A stretch of DNA of 64,000 nucleotides, from contig NZ_CP061498.1 in the NCBI RefSeq assembly GCF_014681765.1, positions 2,431,501 through 2,495,500 of the forward strand, given 5' to 3'. Source of the stretch: Roseicitreum antarcticum. GTDB taxonomy: Bacteria; Pseudomonadota; Alphaproteobacteria; Rhodobacterales; Rhodobacteraceae. Below are positions 44,141 to 54,400 of this stretch, piece by piece. Both the position numbers and the translations under genes were made by a program. The notes beneath the pieces were generated by a model. The model saw only the letters and a program-made list of their open reading frames with translations, was not told the origin of the DNA and made no database searches. Positions within the stretch are counted from its first letter, which is position 1, and each line of letters starts with the position of its first letter.

Positions 44141-46345
44141 TTGCAACAAGCTGAAATCGACCTGAAAGACATCATATCGATTTTGCGTCGGCAAAGGCGC
44201 TTGATCTTACTTACAATGGCAATCATCGTCGGTGCGGCGCTTGCATACCTGCTTTCCGCGACGCCAATCTACCGTGCCACAGCGCTGGTGCAGATTGATG
44301 TCGGCGGCTCCAACCTGCTGGACCCTAATGCGGGCAACAATCAGCAAAGCCAGATCCTGAACTCCAAGGTTGACAGCGAAGTGGAGATCTTGCGGTCGGC
44401 GGCAACCTCGCTTGCCGTGATCGAGCAGGGCGATCTGTTGTCAGACCCCCGGTTCGGCCCGCAGATTGGCCTGACCGAAAAGGTAGGGCAGATGCTGGGC
44501 CTTAACTTGACCGGCGCCGGCATTCGTCGGGCGCTGGGGCTCAACGTGAGCGCCCCGGATGGCGCGCAGCTGGTCAATTCCACGCTGAATCGCCTCCAAA
44601 ACGCCACGGAAATCCGTCGGCGGGGGCTTACGTACCTGATTTCGGTGTCGGTTTCTTCCGAAGATCCGGCCAGTGCAGCGCGTTTGGCCAACCTGACTGC
44701 GACCACCTATATCGAGCGGCAGGTAGAGGCCAAGACCGATGCAACGATCGCGGCGCGCGATGTTCTGCAACGGCAGCTTGACACTGCGCGCAGCGACCTT
44801 GCCCGCGCTGAAGACACGCTGAACAACTTCATCGAAGATAACCTTGCACGGCTGGAAGCCGAAAGCGGCAGCGCTTCGGTCGCTGCCCTGCGCCGCCAGC
44901 TGGAAGAGGCACAGTCCGAAAGTTTGAGCAGCGTCGCCGCTGTGGAGGCCATCGAGACCGCCGCCGCGCGTGGTGATTGGGCCAGCCTTGCCGAAAACCT
45001 GGAAAACCAAGCCTTGGCCTCGCTGGAGCAACAGCGCGCCGATCTGGCCCAGCAACTCGCGGGGGCCACGCCCGGCTCGGCTCAGGAGGTCAATCTGCGC
45101 GATGCTGTTGCCTCCATCGAGCAAAGCCTGGCCGAGCAGGCAAATGCCCTTGTCGGGTCACTTCAGGTCGAGATCAACACGCTTCAAGACCGGCAAGAGA
45201 CCGCGCGGGATTCGTTGCGTGAAGTGCTGTTGCAAAGCGATTTGTCATCAGACCTCCTGGGAGACCTGTTCAGCCTGCAACAAAGTGCAAACGTTGCCCG
45301 CAATCAGTACCAGCAGCTTCTGACAAGGGTGCAGGATGTTGGCACGCTGGCCAATCTTCAGATCGCCGACGCCCGTATCGTGTCCGAGGCGCTGGCGCCC
45401 AACAGCCCGGCATCGCCCAACATGAAACTGGTTCTGGCGACGGCGCTGGTCGGCGCCATCGGACTGGGGGTCGGGCTTGCCTTCCTGAACGAGTATTACA
45501 TCGGTGGTGTCACGTCATCCAGTCAGTTGCGCAACATCTTGCAAGCCAATGTCCCGGTGACGATCTCGAACCAGACGCCGTCAAAAGAATCCAAGGTGTT
45601 CTCTGACCAGATCGTAACGGCACCCCTTTCGGTTTATTCCGAGAGCTTCCGCAAGCTGCGGTCTACGATCGACATTTCCTTCCGTGACCAGAACGCCCGG
45701 CTTGACAATGATGAGACGACGACGGCTTCGGCACGTTCCAAGGTCATATTGGTCTGTTCAGCGCTGCCCGCCGAGGGCAAGACCACCAGCGCCCTGTCGT
45801 TGGCACGGACCTATGCGGCATCTGGGATCGACACGCTGTTGATCGACGGCGACATGCGCAAACCGTCGCTGCACAAATATCTTGGTGTGGAAAGCGAAAC
45901 TGGGCTCTTGTCGTTCCTGCGCGACACCGGCAACGACCCAGAAACCATGCTGCACCCGATCCGCGATCCCCTGAGCGCGCTGACGGTCATCACGGCGGGT
46001 CCGCGCAGCAATGAGCCGACTGACCAGTTGTTGGGCGGGAATTCGTTCAACTACCTGATCAAGGCCGCGAAGCGGGAATTCGGTGTCATCATTTTCGACT
46101 CGCCGCCTTTGCTGCCCGTTGTCGATGCGCGTTACCTGGCGCAGCATGCCGATGCTGTCGTGATGGTTGTCCGCTACGCGACCACCACCCAGGGCGAGGT
46201 GCGCGAAGCCTCGTCGCAGGTCCAGGAAATGATGCGCCCGGGCGCCAGCATGATTGGTTTGCTGAGCCATGAGGTGCGGTCGCACAAGAAAAGCAATTAC
46301 TACAGCAACCGCTACTATGCGAGCGCGTATAACCGCGAAGCGTGA
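44141..46345 (+). CDS. Polysaccharide co-polymerase with fused BY-type tyrosine kinase (Wzz/Wzc-like)
   Basis: 734-aa protein controlling chain length and export of exopolysaccharide. The N-terminal Wzz domain has helix 1 at about residues 24-40 and a coiled-coil periplasmic part (about 190-400). Helix 2 lies near 430-450, followed by the cytoplasmic kinase: Walker A LPAEGKTTSAL near 545, Walker A' LLIDGDMRKP near 567, Walker B IIFDSPP near 650. The Tyr cluster NYYSNRYYASAY at the extreme C-terminus is the autophosphorylation site. The start is TTG 44141 with GGAG 9 nt upstream; no in-frame ATG exists before a stop codon at 44102. It overlaps the convergent sugar transferase gene by 31 bp. 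Confidence 0.92.
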   Translation: MQQAEIDLKDIISILRRQRRLILLTMAIIVGAALAYLLSATPIYRATALVQIDVGGSNLLDPNAGNNQQSQILNSKVDSEVEILRSAATSLAVIEQGDLLSDPRFGPQIGLTEKVGQMLGLNLTGAGIRRALGLNVSAPDGAQLVNSTLNRLQNATEIRRRGLTYLISVSVSSEDPASAARLANLTATTYIERQVEAKTDATIAARDVLQRQLDTARSDLARAEDTLNNFIEDNLARLEAESGSASVAALRRQLEEAQSESLSSVAAVEAIETAAARGDWASLAENLENQALASLEQQRADLAQQLAGATPGSAQEVNLRDAVASIEQSLAEQANALVGSLQVEINTLQDRQETARDSLREVLLQSDLSSDLLGDLFSLQQSANVARNQYQQLLTRVQDVGTLANLQIADARIVSEALAPNSPASPNMKLVLATALVGAIGLGVGLAFLNEYYIGGVTSSSQLRNILQANVPVTISNQTPSKESKVFSDQIVTAPLSVYSESFRKLRSTIDISFRDQNARLDNDETTTASARSKVILVCSALPAEGKTTSALSLARTYAASGIDTLLIDGDMRKPSLHKYLGVESETGLLSFLRDTGNDPETMLHPIRDPLSALTVITAGPRSNEPTDQLLGGNSFNYLIKAAKREFGVIIFDSPPLLPVVDARYLAQHADAVVMVVRYATTTQGEVREASSQVQEMMRPGASMIGLLSHEVRSHKKSNYYSNRYYASAYNREA

Positions 46346-47031
46346 GTACCGTCTCGCCGCCGCAGGTCACCCCCCATCGGGATCTTGCGGCGGCGCCTGG
46401 GTAGGCGGCGGCTGTGCCTCGGCAGAAGCCCGAACGCCCGTCCCGCCGTTACCGCGATCAGCCACAGGTCGGTCCGTACCGATGCGTGCCGCTGATAAAG
46501 CAGGTCCAGACGCGCCTTGTAGGGGATGCAGCGACGACGATAGGTGGCGTCGGTTTCTGCGGGCGTGCTGCATTGCGCCAGCAATTTCTGCTCGTGTTGG
46601 CTGTATACCAACGTGGCCAATCCCGTGATCCCCGGTCTTGCGCGCAGGACGCGTGCGTATAGTTCTGGAAACGCCTCGACATATAGTCGGAGCGGGGCGC
46701 GCGGGCCGACCAGTGACAGGTCGCCACGAATGATGTTCCAGGCCTGTGGCAGTTCATCGCCGCGGGTGCGCCGGAGTAGCCGGCCGGTTGGTGTCAGCCG
46801 CGCGGTCTTGTGCCCACCCGATACGCCGCTGTCACCTGGGTCGGGGCGCATCGTGCGTAGCTTCCAGAACAGGAAGGGCTGGCCCGGGGCGCGCATCCGC
46901 TCGGACACATAAAACAGCGGCGACCTATCACGCCACCTGAGCAGCACCAGCGCATAAAGCAGAACTGGTACCACCATCCAGGAAATCGCCAGCAGGAACG
47001 CCAGATCGAATATGCGTTTCTTCCATGTCAT
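46315..47031 (-). CDS. Initiating sugar transferase (undecaprenyl-phosphate phosphosugar transferase)
   Basis: 238-aa monotopic enzyme that loads the first sugar-phosphate onto undecaprenyl phosphate. One N-terminal hydrophobic helix (about 8-32) precedes the catalytic domain with FWKLRTMRPD, RLTPTGRLLRRTRGDELPQAWNIIRGDLSLVGPRAP and RPGITGLATL, all diagnostic of the WcaJ/ExoY/PglC superfamily. The short tail after residue 200 is unusually Arg-rich (RHSRRLPRRRRK) and is encoded opposite the end of the kinase gene. It lacks the extra N-terminal helices of WcaJ, as in ExoY. Confidence 0.9.
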   Translation of the reverse strand: MTWKKRIFDLAFLLAISWMVVPVLLYALVLLRWRDRSPLFYVSERMRAPGQPFLFWKLRTMRPDPGDSGVSGGHKTARLTPTGRLLRRTRGDELPQAWNIIRGDLSLVGPRAPLRLYVEAFPELYARVLRARPGITGLATLVYSQHEQKLLAQCSTPAETDATYRRRCIPYKARLDLLYQRHASVRTDLWLIAVTAGRAFGLLPRHSRRLPRRRRKIPMGGDLRRRDGTHASRLYALA

Positions 47032-47158
47032 TAAGGTCAGGTACCACGCGTATTTCTAATGTTTCGGCGCAGGATCGGTGCGCTGCAGGATACTATACTA
47101 GGGCGCCCAGAACCCCTTAGGCAAACCTCAATTCCGGCGAGGGACAGGTCCAGCGAGT

Positions 47159-48025
47159 CTACAACATTGCATCCCATTGAGCCACAATGCGGGTGGCGTC
47201 TGATGCATCGGGGGCGAACCGGTAGAGTCGGCTCAGCTGCTCCACATCCAGCACCAGTTCGGGCACCGCGCCACGCGGCGCAGGCCGCCAGGACCAATCC
47301 ACCCCTGCGGCAGCCACCAGATCTTTCATGGCCACTTGCCCAGGGGCTGCAACATTCAGCACTGCGGGCAGTGGCGTGCCGTTGGCACCCAGCGCGCACA
47401 AATGTGCCATTATATCTGCAAGATCGCCGGGCCCTATATACGACCTCCGCGGCCCCTGCCCGTCGGCAAAGCGATCCAGTCCGATGGGGGCGCCCCTCTC
47501 ACGGCGCCAGCGGCGGGCCGAGGTGCCCAAGAGCGCGTCGGCGCCTGCGACATTGCCGATCCGCAGGCAGGTGACCCCGGCGGGCAGCGCCGCGCGTGCT
47601 CCGGCCACCGCCGCCTCCATAGCCTGCTTTGCATGACCATAGGGGGTGTCAGGCTGCGGGGTTGCAGCCTCGGCATATCGGCCGGGCTTGCTCCCATAGA
47701 TGGCGGCGCTGGAGGTGACAAACACATGCTTCGCCCCGGTGGTCGCAGCGGCATTCAGGGCGGCAAGCGCCAGGTCGGTATTCAGCGACAGGTTGGCATA
47801 GGCGCCCGGGACGACGCCTGCCAGCCCCAGTACGACATCAACCGTTCCGACCTCGGGCATTTGGCCGACCAGGGTGTCCCAAACCATCTGTGTCCCGGCC
47901 AGCGTCTGCGCGGACGGCGCGCGCAGTTGCCATATGGCATCCATGGCGCTGCCCTGCCAGCCGCGGGCAATGATGCGGCCCAGCCTGCCACTGGCCCCCA
48001 GTACCAGCACCCTCACAGCGTCCAT
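47159..48025 (-). CDS. NAD-dependent epimerase/dehydratase (extended SDR)
   Basis: 288-aa enzyme with the NAD loop LVLGASGRLGRII at residues 6-18, TSSAAIYGSKP (catalytic Ser region) and a catalytic YGHAK (YxxxK) near residue 126. It probably converts a nucleotide sugar for the exopolysaccharide. ATG 48025 has GGGGAG about 8 nt upstream; the GTG nine bases earlier is less likely. It is 127 bp upstream of the sugar transferase gene on the same strand, and such pairs are frequent. Exact substrate unknown. Confidence 0.8.
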   Translation of the reverse strand: MDAVRVLVLGASGRLGRIIARGWQGSAMDAIWQLRAPSAQTLAGTQMVWDTLVGQMPEVGTVDVVLGLAGVVPGAYANLSLNTDLALAALNAAATTGAKHVFVTSSAAIYGSKPGRYAEAATPQPDTPYGHAKQAMEAAVAGARAALPAGVTCLRIGNVAGADALLGTSARRWRRERGAPIGLDRFADGQGPRRSYIGPGDLADIMAHLCALGANGTPLPAVLNVAAPGQVAMKDLVAAAGVDWSWRPAPRGAVPELVLDVEQLSRLYRFAPDASDATRIVAQWDAML

Positions 48026-48103
48026 TTCGCCCACTCCCCAATCCCGCGCACCGCAGCCTTACGAAACGCGCACCTTGTGTCCCTGCCGACCGGATCAGGC
48101 CCG

Positions 48104-49576
48104 TCAGACCGGGATCAAGTGCAGCAGCATGAACAGCAGTGCCGCCAGCCCGGCCGTGGCCGGCACCGTTACCACCCAGGCTGCGACAATCGTCAGGAAA
48201 TGCGACCGCCGGACCAGCTTGCGGCGGGCACGTTCCTCCGGGGGCAGTCCAGTATAGGCGCGGTTCTTCTTCAATATCCGTTCGTGATACCATTCGCGAA
48301 AAAATCCAACGCCAAATATCCCGCCAATCGCGATATGCGTCGAACTTACCGGCAGGCCCAACCATGAGGCGATGATGACGGTAATCGCCGCCGACAGCGC
48401 GACGCAATAGGCACGCACCGCATTCAACCGGGTGATCTGGCTGCCCACCATCCGGATCATCCGTGGCCCGAACATCAGCAGGCCCAGCGACAGCCCGGCA
48501 GCGCCAATGGCCATGATCCACAAAGGAATGGCCACGGATTCGGTCGCGCCGCGTCCTTCGTTCACCGCCGTGACAATTGCGGCCAGCGGACCGACCGCAT
48601 TGGCGACATCATTCGCCCCATGCGCAAACGACAGCAGCGCCGCAGAACACACCAGCGGGATCGAAAACAGCACCTTGAGCGACTTTTTCCGGTTTTCCAG
48701 CCCGCGCGACTGGCGGCGGATGACCGGGCGCATGGCAAGGGTCAGCACTACCGTGGTGCCCAGCCCGATCAGCGCCGATGTGGTGGGGGTGATGTGCAGT
48801 ACCTTGTTCACTCCCTTGATCGACAGATAGATTGCGAAGGCCCCACCCATTACCCCGATCAGCAACGGCACCCAGCGCCGTGCCGCCGACAGGATATCCG
48901 GGGTATATATGATGCTCGTCTTGATGAAGGCCAGAATGGCCGCCGCCAATACCCCGCCCATCAGGGGCGAGATTACCCAACTCGCAGCGATGGCACCCAT
49001 CGTCGGCCAGTTGACTGACATCAGGCCCGCAGCGGCGATACCCGCACCGACGACCCCGCCGACGATCGAATGGGTGGTCGAGACCGGGGCGCCCAGCCAA
49101 GTCGCCAGATTGATCCATAATGCCCCGGCCAGCAGCGCTGACATCATTGCCCAGATGAAAACCGCAGGCTCGGCAACTGCCTCTGGCGCGACGATCCCGC
49201 GCGACACGGTGTCGATGACATCGCCCCCGCCAAGCAACGCCCCTGCGGTTTCAAAGACGGCGGCAACCACCAGCGCGCCGCCCAGCGTCAGGGCCTGCGC
49301 CCCGACGGCGGGCCCCATGTTGTTGGCAACATCGTTGGCGCCGATGTTTAGCGCCATATAGGCCCCGATGATCGCTGCAGCGACCACGATCAGGCTGTGC
49401 GGTTGTTGCCCGGTCAACACCGCTGCGATCAAACCCACGATAACCATGAACGCCAGCGCCACGCCCGGACCGATCAGCGGACGCGCGACATGCAGGCTGG
49501 CCTGTTCCAGAACGGCAATCCGCTCCAGATCCTTGTTGAGGGTCTTCCACTCGTTCTCGGGGGGGGGGTCGGTCAA
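48104..49576 (-). CDS. Inorganic phosphate transporter (PiT family)
   Basis: 490-aa low-affinity phosphate carrier. Two PiT signature repeats are visible, IGANDVANNMGPAVGAQALT near residue 77 and AHGANDVANAVGPLAAI near 325, with paired PVSTTHSIVGG and PVSSTHIAIGG motifs. About ten to twelve hydrophobic segments. The start is TTG 49576 with AGGA 5 nt upstream; I found no in-frame ATG nearby. Codons 3-6 contain ten consecutive C residues, so one base gained or lost would truncate the protein after a few residues. Confidence 0.9.
   Translation of the reverse strand: MTDPPPENEWKTLNKDLERIAVLEQASLHVARPLIGPGVALAFMVIVGLIAAVLTGQQPHSLIVVAAAIIGAYMALNIGANDVANNMGPAVGAQALTLGGALVVAAVFETAGALLGGGDVIDTVSRGIVAPEAVAEPAVFIWAMMSALLAGALWINLATWLGAPVSTTHSIVGGVVGAGIAAAGLMSVNWPTMGAIAASWVISPLMGGVLAAAILAFIKTSIIYTPDILSAARRWVPLLIGVMGGAFAIYLSIKGVNKVLHITPTTSALIGLGTTVVLTLAMRPVIRRQSRGLENRKKSLKVLFSIPLVCSAALLSFAHGANDVANAVGPLAAIVTAVNEGRGATESVAIPLWIMAIGAAGLSLGLLMFGPRMIRMVGSQITRLNAVRAYCVALSAAITVIIASWLGLPVSSTHIAIGGIFGVGFFREWYHERILKKNRAYTGLPPEERARRKLVRRSHFLTIVAAWVVTVPATAGLAALLFMLLHLIPV
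49559..49568 (-). repeat. C10 homopolymer (minus strand) just after the PiT start codon
   Basis: Ten C residues in codons 3-6. Such tracts slip in replication and can switch genes on and off, and they are also prone to sequencing error. Confidence 0.8.
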
Positions 49577-49757
49577 GAAAATCCTGCGTGGTTCATCATG
49601 TCTGCGTTCGGCCTTGGATGCGTATCAATCTGTCGAAAAACGCGGACAGCGCCGCTGCACCCCAGGCATCCATATCAGGGCGGATAATGCGCCGATAACG
49701 CAGCAAGATGCAATGCAATAGCCCGCTCTTCGCTGGTTGTGCCCCGGCAGGTTGCGT

Positions 49758-50216
49758 TCAAAGGCTTCGCAGTAGCGTGGCCAGATCAGCTTCGGCGACG
49801 ACTGTGGCGGCTTCTTGCGGGCGCATCCATTTGCGGCGACGTTTCTTTACCTCGGGAAAGGTATCTGCCAGCCCGGTCACTTGGACATGAAACACCTGCG
49901 CGCGGCAGGGCACCGGCAGCCCGTTCTTGCGGATTTTCCGGTAAGTATAGGCGCCGACGGTTTCTTCGGATACGGTTCCTTGCACCCCGGCTTCTTCCCA
50001 GGCTTCCTGAAGCGCAGCGCCTGCCAGCGTGCGGTCCTCCATCGGCCAACCCTTCGGGATGATCCAGCGCTGTGTCTGTAATGAGCGGATCATCAGCACC
50101 TGCAACTGGCTGCCCTCGCCGCGTGTGCACAGCGCGGCCACCTGCAAATACGCGGGTCGCCGCGTGAAGGCCCCGACAAATTCCGTCAGAACAAGGGACA
50201 GGTTGGAGTGTTTCAT
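49758..50216 (-). CDS. Nudix hydrolase
   Basis: 152-aa hydrolase acting on a nucleoside diphosphate linked to X. The Nudix box GWPMEDRTLAGAALQEAWEEAGV lies near residues 56-78; it keeps the metal-binding EEAG core but has R and Q where the consensus has E and R. This PKGWPM variant is common in alphaproteobacterial relatives of diphosphoinositol or NudH-like enzymes. It has a basic C-terminal stretch (KKRRRKW). Substrate unknown. Confidence 0.85.
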   Translation of the reverse strand: MKHSNLSLVLTEFVGAFTRRPAYLQVAALCTRGEGSQLQVLMIRSLQTQRWIIPKGWPMEDRTLAGAALQEAWEEAGVQGTVSEETVGAYTYRKIRKNGLPVPCRAQVFHVQVTGLADTFPEVKKRRRKWMRPQEAATVVAEADLATLLRSL

Positions 50217-50574
50217 CGACTACCCTGTTGTGGATGCGTGCCGCACGAAGTTTCACGTCCTCCGGCTGCGCGCCCGACCTTATGGTCGTTTTGCACCTGA
50301 CCCCGACAATGCCCCCCGCATAACGCCATGTATGCAGTCAATATGTCGTTTTCCCGACAGCGCGCGAGATTTCATCAACTTTTGTGCAGCTTGGCCTGTC
50401 CGGTGGCTTCCGCGCAACAGGTTCTGCACGACAAGGGACAGTATCAACTGCTTGGAGCACGTCAAGGTTGTGCAAAAAGTCTCACAGGTTGTGCCGAAGG
50501 ATGCAGCCGCGCCCGCCGCCACACGCGGGCTGCCCCTTCCGGCGACCAGCCCGCGCGTTCCTTCGCACCCAACC
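50217..50574. other. 358-bp intergenic region, nothing recognised
   Basis: Lies between the Nudix gene start and the 3' end of the next minus-strand gene. No convincing ORF, tRNA or strong hairpin. It should hold the Nudix promoter (near 50220-50300). Confidence 0.4.
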
Positions 50575-51183
50575 TCAGGCACATTCGCGCGCACCCAGCC
50601 GGATCAGTTCACTGCCCCGGATCTGGCGCACACCCATGATTTCATTGCGACCCTCGGCCAGAAACCAGCGCTTCAGCGCGGGCGGATAGTGATCGGCCAT
50701 GACGCGTGACCAGTATTCAAAATCCGCAGGCGGCAGCGCGATACCGTAAAGCCGCGACTGCGGACCATGAAACCCCATGATGGTGTCGGGGCTGACACAG
50801 GTTTGCGGCAACCCCAGATACAGGGTGCAAGCCGAGATGCATTGACCGCGAATTTCGACCCGCTGCCCGCTTTGCCGTAGCGCGCCGAGGTAGCGGATGC
50901 GGTCTATAAGAAGGCCACCATTGTCACGCTCCACGATGATGGTGCCATCCCGTGCGACACGGGTCTGCCCGCCTGGCACCGACATCGCGCCCTGCACGGT
51001 TTGCGCCTGGGCCGCGTTGTTCGCCCGGGGCGCGGCACCCAGCGCGGCCAAGGCGCCGACCAGCCCCAGTGTCAGCGCAGCCCTGCGCATCACCCGCCGC
51101 GCCGTCCCTCGGCCAAACGACAATACCATATCCGACGCATGCCAAGACGGCATGCGTGCTTTGCACGCAGTATTTCTGAACAT
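50575..51183 (-). CDS. Exported ClpP/crotonase-fold-like protein (COG3904 type)
   Basis: About 202 aa with an N-terminal hydrophobic segment (AALTLGLVGALAALGAA) that should export or anchor it. The core shows RVEIRGQCISACTLYLGLP and DTIMGFHGPQ, the GxCxSAC ... GFHG pattern of periplasmic ClpP-like proteins, where the Ser after the Cys could be a nucleophile. Start choice is uncertain: 51183 (MFRNT) has a GGGG-rich site, while 51090 (MRRAALTL) would give a classical short signal peptide. Proteolytic activity is not shown for this family as far as I know. Confidence 0.65.
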   Translation of the reverse strand: MFRNTACKARMPSWHASDMVLSFGRGTARRVMRRAALTLGLVGALAALGAAPRANNAAQAQTVQGAMSVPGGQTRVARDGTIIVERDNGGLLIDRIRYLGALRQSGQRVEIRGQCISACTLYLGLPQTCVSPDTIMGFHGPQSRLYGIALPPADFEYWSRVMADHYPPALKRWFLAEGRNEIMGVRQIRGSELIRLGARECA

Positions 51184-51382
51184 TTTATCACCCCTGATAA
51201 ATTCCCATGCAAACCAGGTTTGCAAAAGGCGTCCTGCCTCAGCGGCCGACCCACTCGGCGCTTTGGTCAGATTGGGGTGATTATCTTTCGGAATCCTTTA
51301 CGGGGCGTCGGAGCGTCCAGGTTTTGCAAAGGCTCGTTAACAAAGGGTTGCGACCGCGATGTCGGCCCGGGCCGCAACCTGC

Positions 51383-51400
51383 CCCGATGCTTGCATCGGG
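51383..51400 (-). terminator. Hairpin after ftsK
   Basis: CCCGATGC-TT-GCATCGGG, a perfect 8-bp inverted repeat 22 nt past the ftsK stop codon. No clear U-tract. Confidence 0.45.
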
Positions 51401-51421
51401 ACCATTGCACCTGTGCTGCGA

Positions 51422-54400
51422 TCAGCCCTGTTCGGGCACCAGAATCTCGCGCTTGCCGACATGGTTGGCGGTGGTCACGATGCCCTGATCTTCCATCTGT
51501 TCGACCAGTCGGGCGGCCTTGTTATAGCCGATGCCCAGTTTGCGCTGGATATAGCTGGTCGAGCATTTGCGGTCCCTGATCACGACTTGCACCGCCTGAT
51601 CATAAAGCGCATCCTCGCCGCTGCTGTCGCCAAGGCCCAGCACGGCGTCGATATCGGCTTCCTTGTCGTTATCCGGTCCCTCGACCACGCCCGACATATA
51701 GGATGGCGGGCCAAAGGATTTCAGGTGGTTCACGATCTCCTCGACCTCTTCATCCGACACGAAGGGGCCGTGGATCCGGGTGATCTTCGCGCCGCCCGCC
51801 ATGTACAGCATGTCGCCCATGCCCAGAAGCTGCTCTGCCCCCTGTTCGCCCAGAATGGTGCGGCTGTCGATCTTCGAGGTCACCTGGAACGAGATCCGCG
51901 TCGGGAAGTTTGCCTTGATCGTGCCGGTGATCACATCGACGCTGGGCCGCTGCGTCGCCATGATCAGGTGGATACCCGAGGCGCGCGCCATCTGCGCGAG
52001 ACGCTGGATGCAGGCCTCGATCTCCTTGCCCGCGACCATCATCAGGTCGGCCATCTCATCGACAATCACGACGATGTAGGGAATGGTTTCGGGCGCGAAT
52101 TCCTCGGTCTCGAACACCGGATCGCCGGTTTCGTCGTCGAACCCGGTCTGTACGGTGCGCTTGAACATCTCGCCCCGGTCCAGCGCCTCGCGCACGCGGC
52201 CGTTGAAGCCGTCGATGTTGCGCACGCCCATTTTCGACATCTTGCGATAGCGGTCCTCCATCTCGCCCACGACCCATTTCAGGGCGACGACGGCCTTCTT
52301 GGGGTCGGTCACCACGGGGGACAGCAGGTGCGGGATGCCGTCATAAACGGACAGTTCCAGCATTTTCGGGTCGATCATAATCAGGCGGCACTCGGCCGGG
52401 GTCAGTTTATACAGAAGCGACAGGATCATCGTGTTGATCGCCACCGATTTCCCCGAACCGGTGGTACCCGCGATCAGCAGGTGGGGCATCTTGGCGAGGT
52501 TGGCCACGATCGGTTCACCGCCAATGTCCTTGCCCAACGCCAGCGGCAGCTTCATGCCGGTATCGCCAAAGTCGCGCGCGGCCAGGATTTCGCGCAGCAC
52601 CACCTTTTCGCGGTGGGCATTGGGCAGTTCGATCCCGATCACGCTGCGCCCCGGCACGGTCGAGACACGGGCCGAAAGCGCCGACATCGACCGTGCGATG
52701 TCATCAGCCAGCCCGATCACGCGGCTGGCCTTCAGCCCCGGTGCGGGTTCCAGCTCGTACATCGTGACGACGGGACCGGGGCGCACGCTGACGATTTCAC
52801 CGCGCACGCCGTAATCATCCAGCACGTTTTCCAGCATCCGCGCGTTTTCTTCCAGCGCGTCATCGGACAGCGAATAGCGCTGCACATCGTCGGGGCTGGC
52901 CAGCAGGCCCAGCGGCGGCAGTTCATATTCGGGTTCGGGAAGCTGGCTGAATTGCAGGGCCGGCTGTGCCTCGGCCATTGCCTGCCGGGACGGGGCGGGC
53001 GGACGGCGCTGGCCGGTCTGAACCACGCGGCGTTGCAGCGTATGTCCGGCGGGCCGGGGGGTGGGGTCGAACAGCGGCTCGGCCACCAGCGGTGTGGCTG
53101 CGACAGAGGGCGCGAAAGCCTGCGGCGCGGCGTCATAGGCCATGTCATCCCCCTCATCGCCGTAGGGGTCCGCGTAGGGCTCGGCATAGGGGTCGGCATA
53201 GGCGGCGGGTTCGGGCTGCATATGGGTCTGGTAGGGCTGCGCGGAAACGGACGGCGCAGGGGCCCGGGTCGACGCTTGGGTCGGTGGTGCTGACACGGGT
53301 GACACCGGTCCGCCCGATACGGCGATGTTCTGCGCGGGCAGGTGCCAGCCGACCGGCGGAATGCTGGTCATGTGCAGCGCGGATGCACCCGCCGCAGCGG
53401 TCGCTGCCGTCACGGGTGGTTCGGGCCGCAGGGCGGGGTTTGCCGATGGCGCAGGGGTCGCAGGGGCGGCACCACGGTCATCCGAGATGCGGAACACCGG
53501 CTTGTGGCGCGACCTTGCGCGCACCGCGTCACTGATCCGCGCTTTGATACGATCGTCGCCGGTATGGGCGGCGTAGTGGTCCGGGTTGGCAGGCTGGGCT
53601 TGGGCGGTGTCTACCTCGGGTGCATCGGCCGGGCGACGGCTCAGCAGGTTCAGCTTTGACAGGATGCCCTGCCGCTGCGGCGCGGGTTCTGGTGCGGCGT
53701 GGCGCTGCGCGGGATAGCCATCAGGCCCCCATTGCGGTGCGTCAGGCGCCTCGGGCCAGACCTGTGGGGTCCAGCCTTGCGGCTGTGCAGCCCCGCGCAA
53801 GGGGCGACCGTAATCGTCATGATCGTCGAACAGCGGCGCGTCATCGTCTGTGTCGTCATAGCCCGCTGCATGGCGGCCTTGCGGGCCGGGCCGCGGTTGC
53901 GGTGCGGCACCATGACCTGTGGGCTGCGCGCGGATGACCGGCGGGGCAGGGCGCTGCGCGGCGGGTGCGGCAGTGGCGGCAGTGGGCTGGCGGGTCACGA
54001 ACGGCTCTTGCCCATATGCACGCTCGGGTTGCGGGGCGCGGCCATAGGCGGGGTTTTGTGGATAGGGGTGCATGTCGGGCGCGGCCCGGCCCCGCGGGGT
54101 GTTGCCCGGGGCAACAGCGGCCTGTGCGCGGCGATGGGCAATGTGGTCCTGCGCCCGCACCGCCAGCCCCTGTGCCCCGCGCATGCTCAGGCGCGCGCCA
54201 CCCGTTGCGCCCCGGCGCAGCACAGCGACCAGGCCAGCATAGCTCAGCAGCAGCCCCAGCACCAAGAACCGGCCGATCAGCGCCAGCTCATAGCGCACGA
54301 AGCCCAGCACGAAGGCCCAAATCGCCAGCGTGCCCAGCGTCAGCACCACGGTCATCAGCTTGACCCCGAAGGCCGCGTTCATCGGCAATGCCGTCAGAAC

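Noticed and set aside
51359-53293. Long plus-strand open frame opposite ftsK
   Set aside because: Same reason: an antisense shadow of a certain gene, with composition typical of a reversed GC-rich frame.
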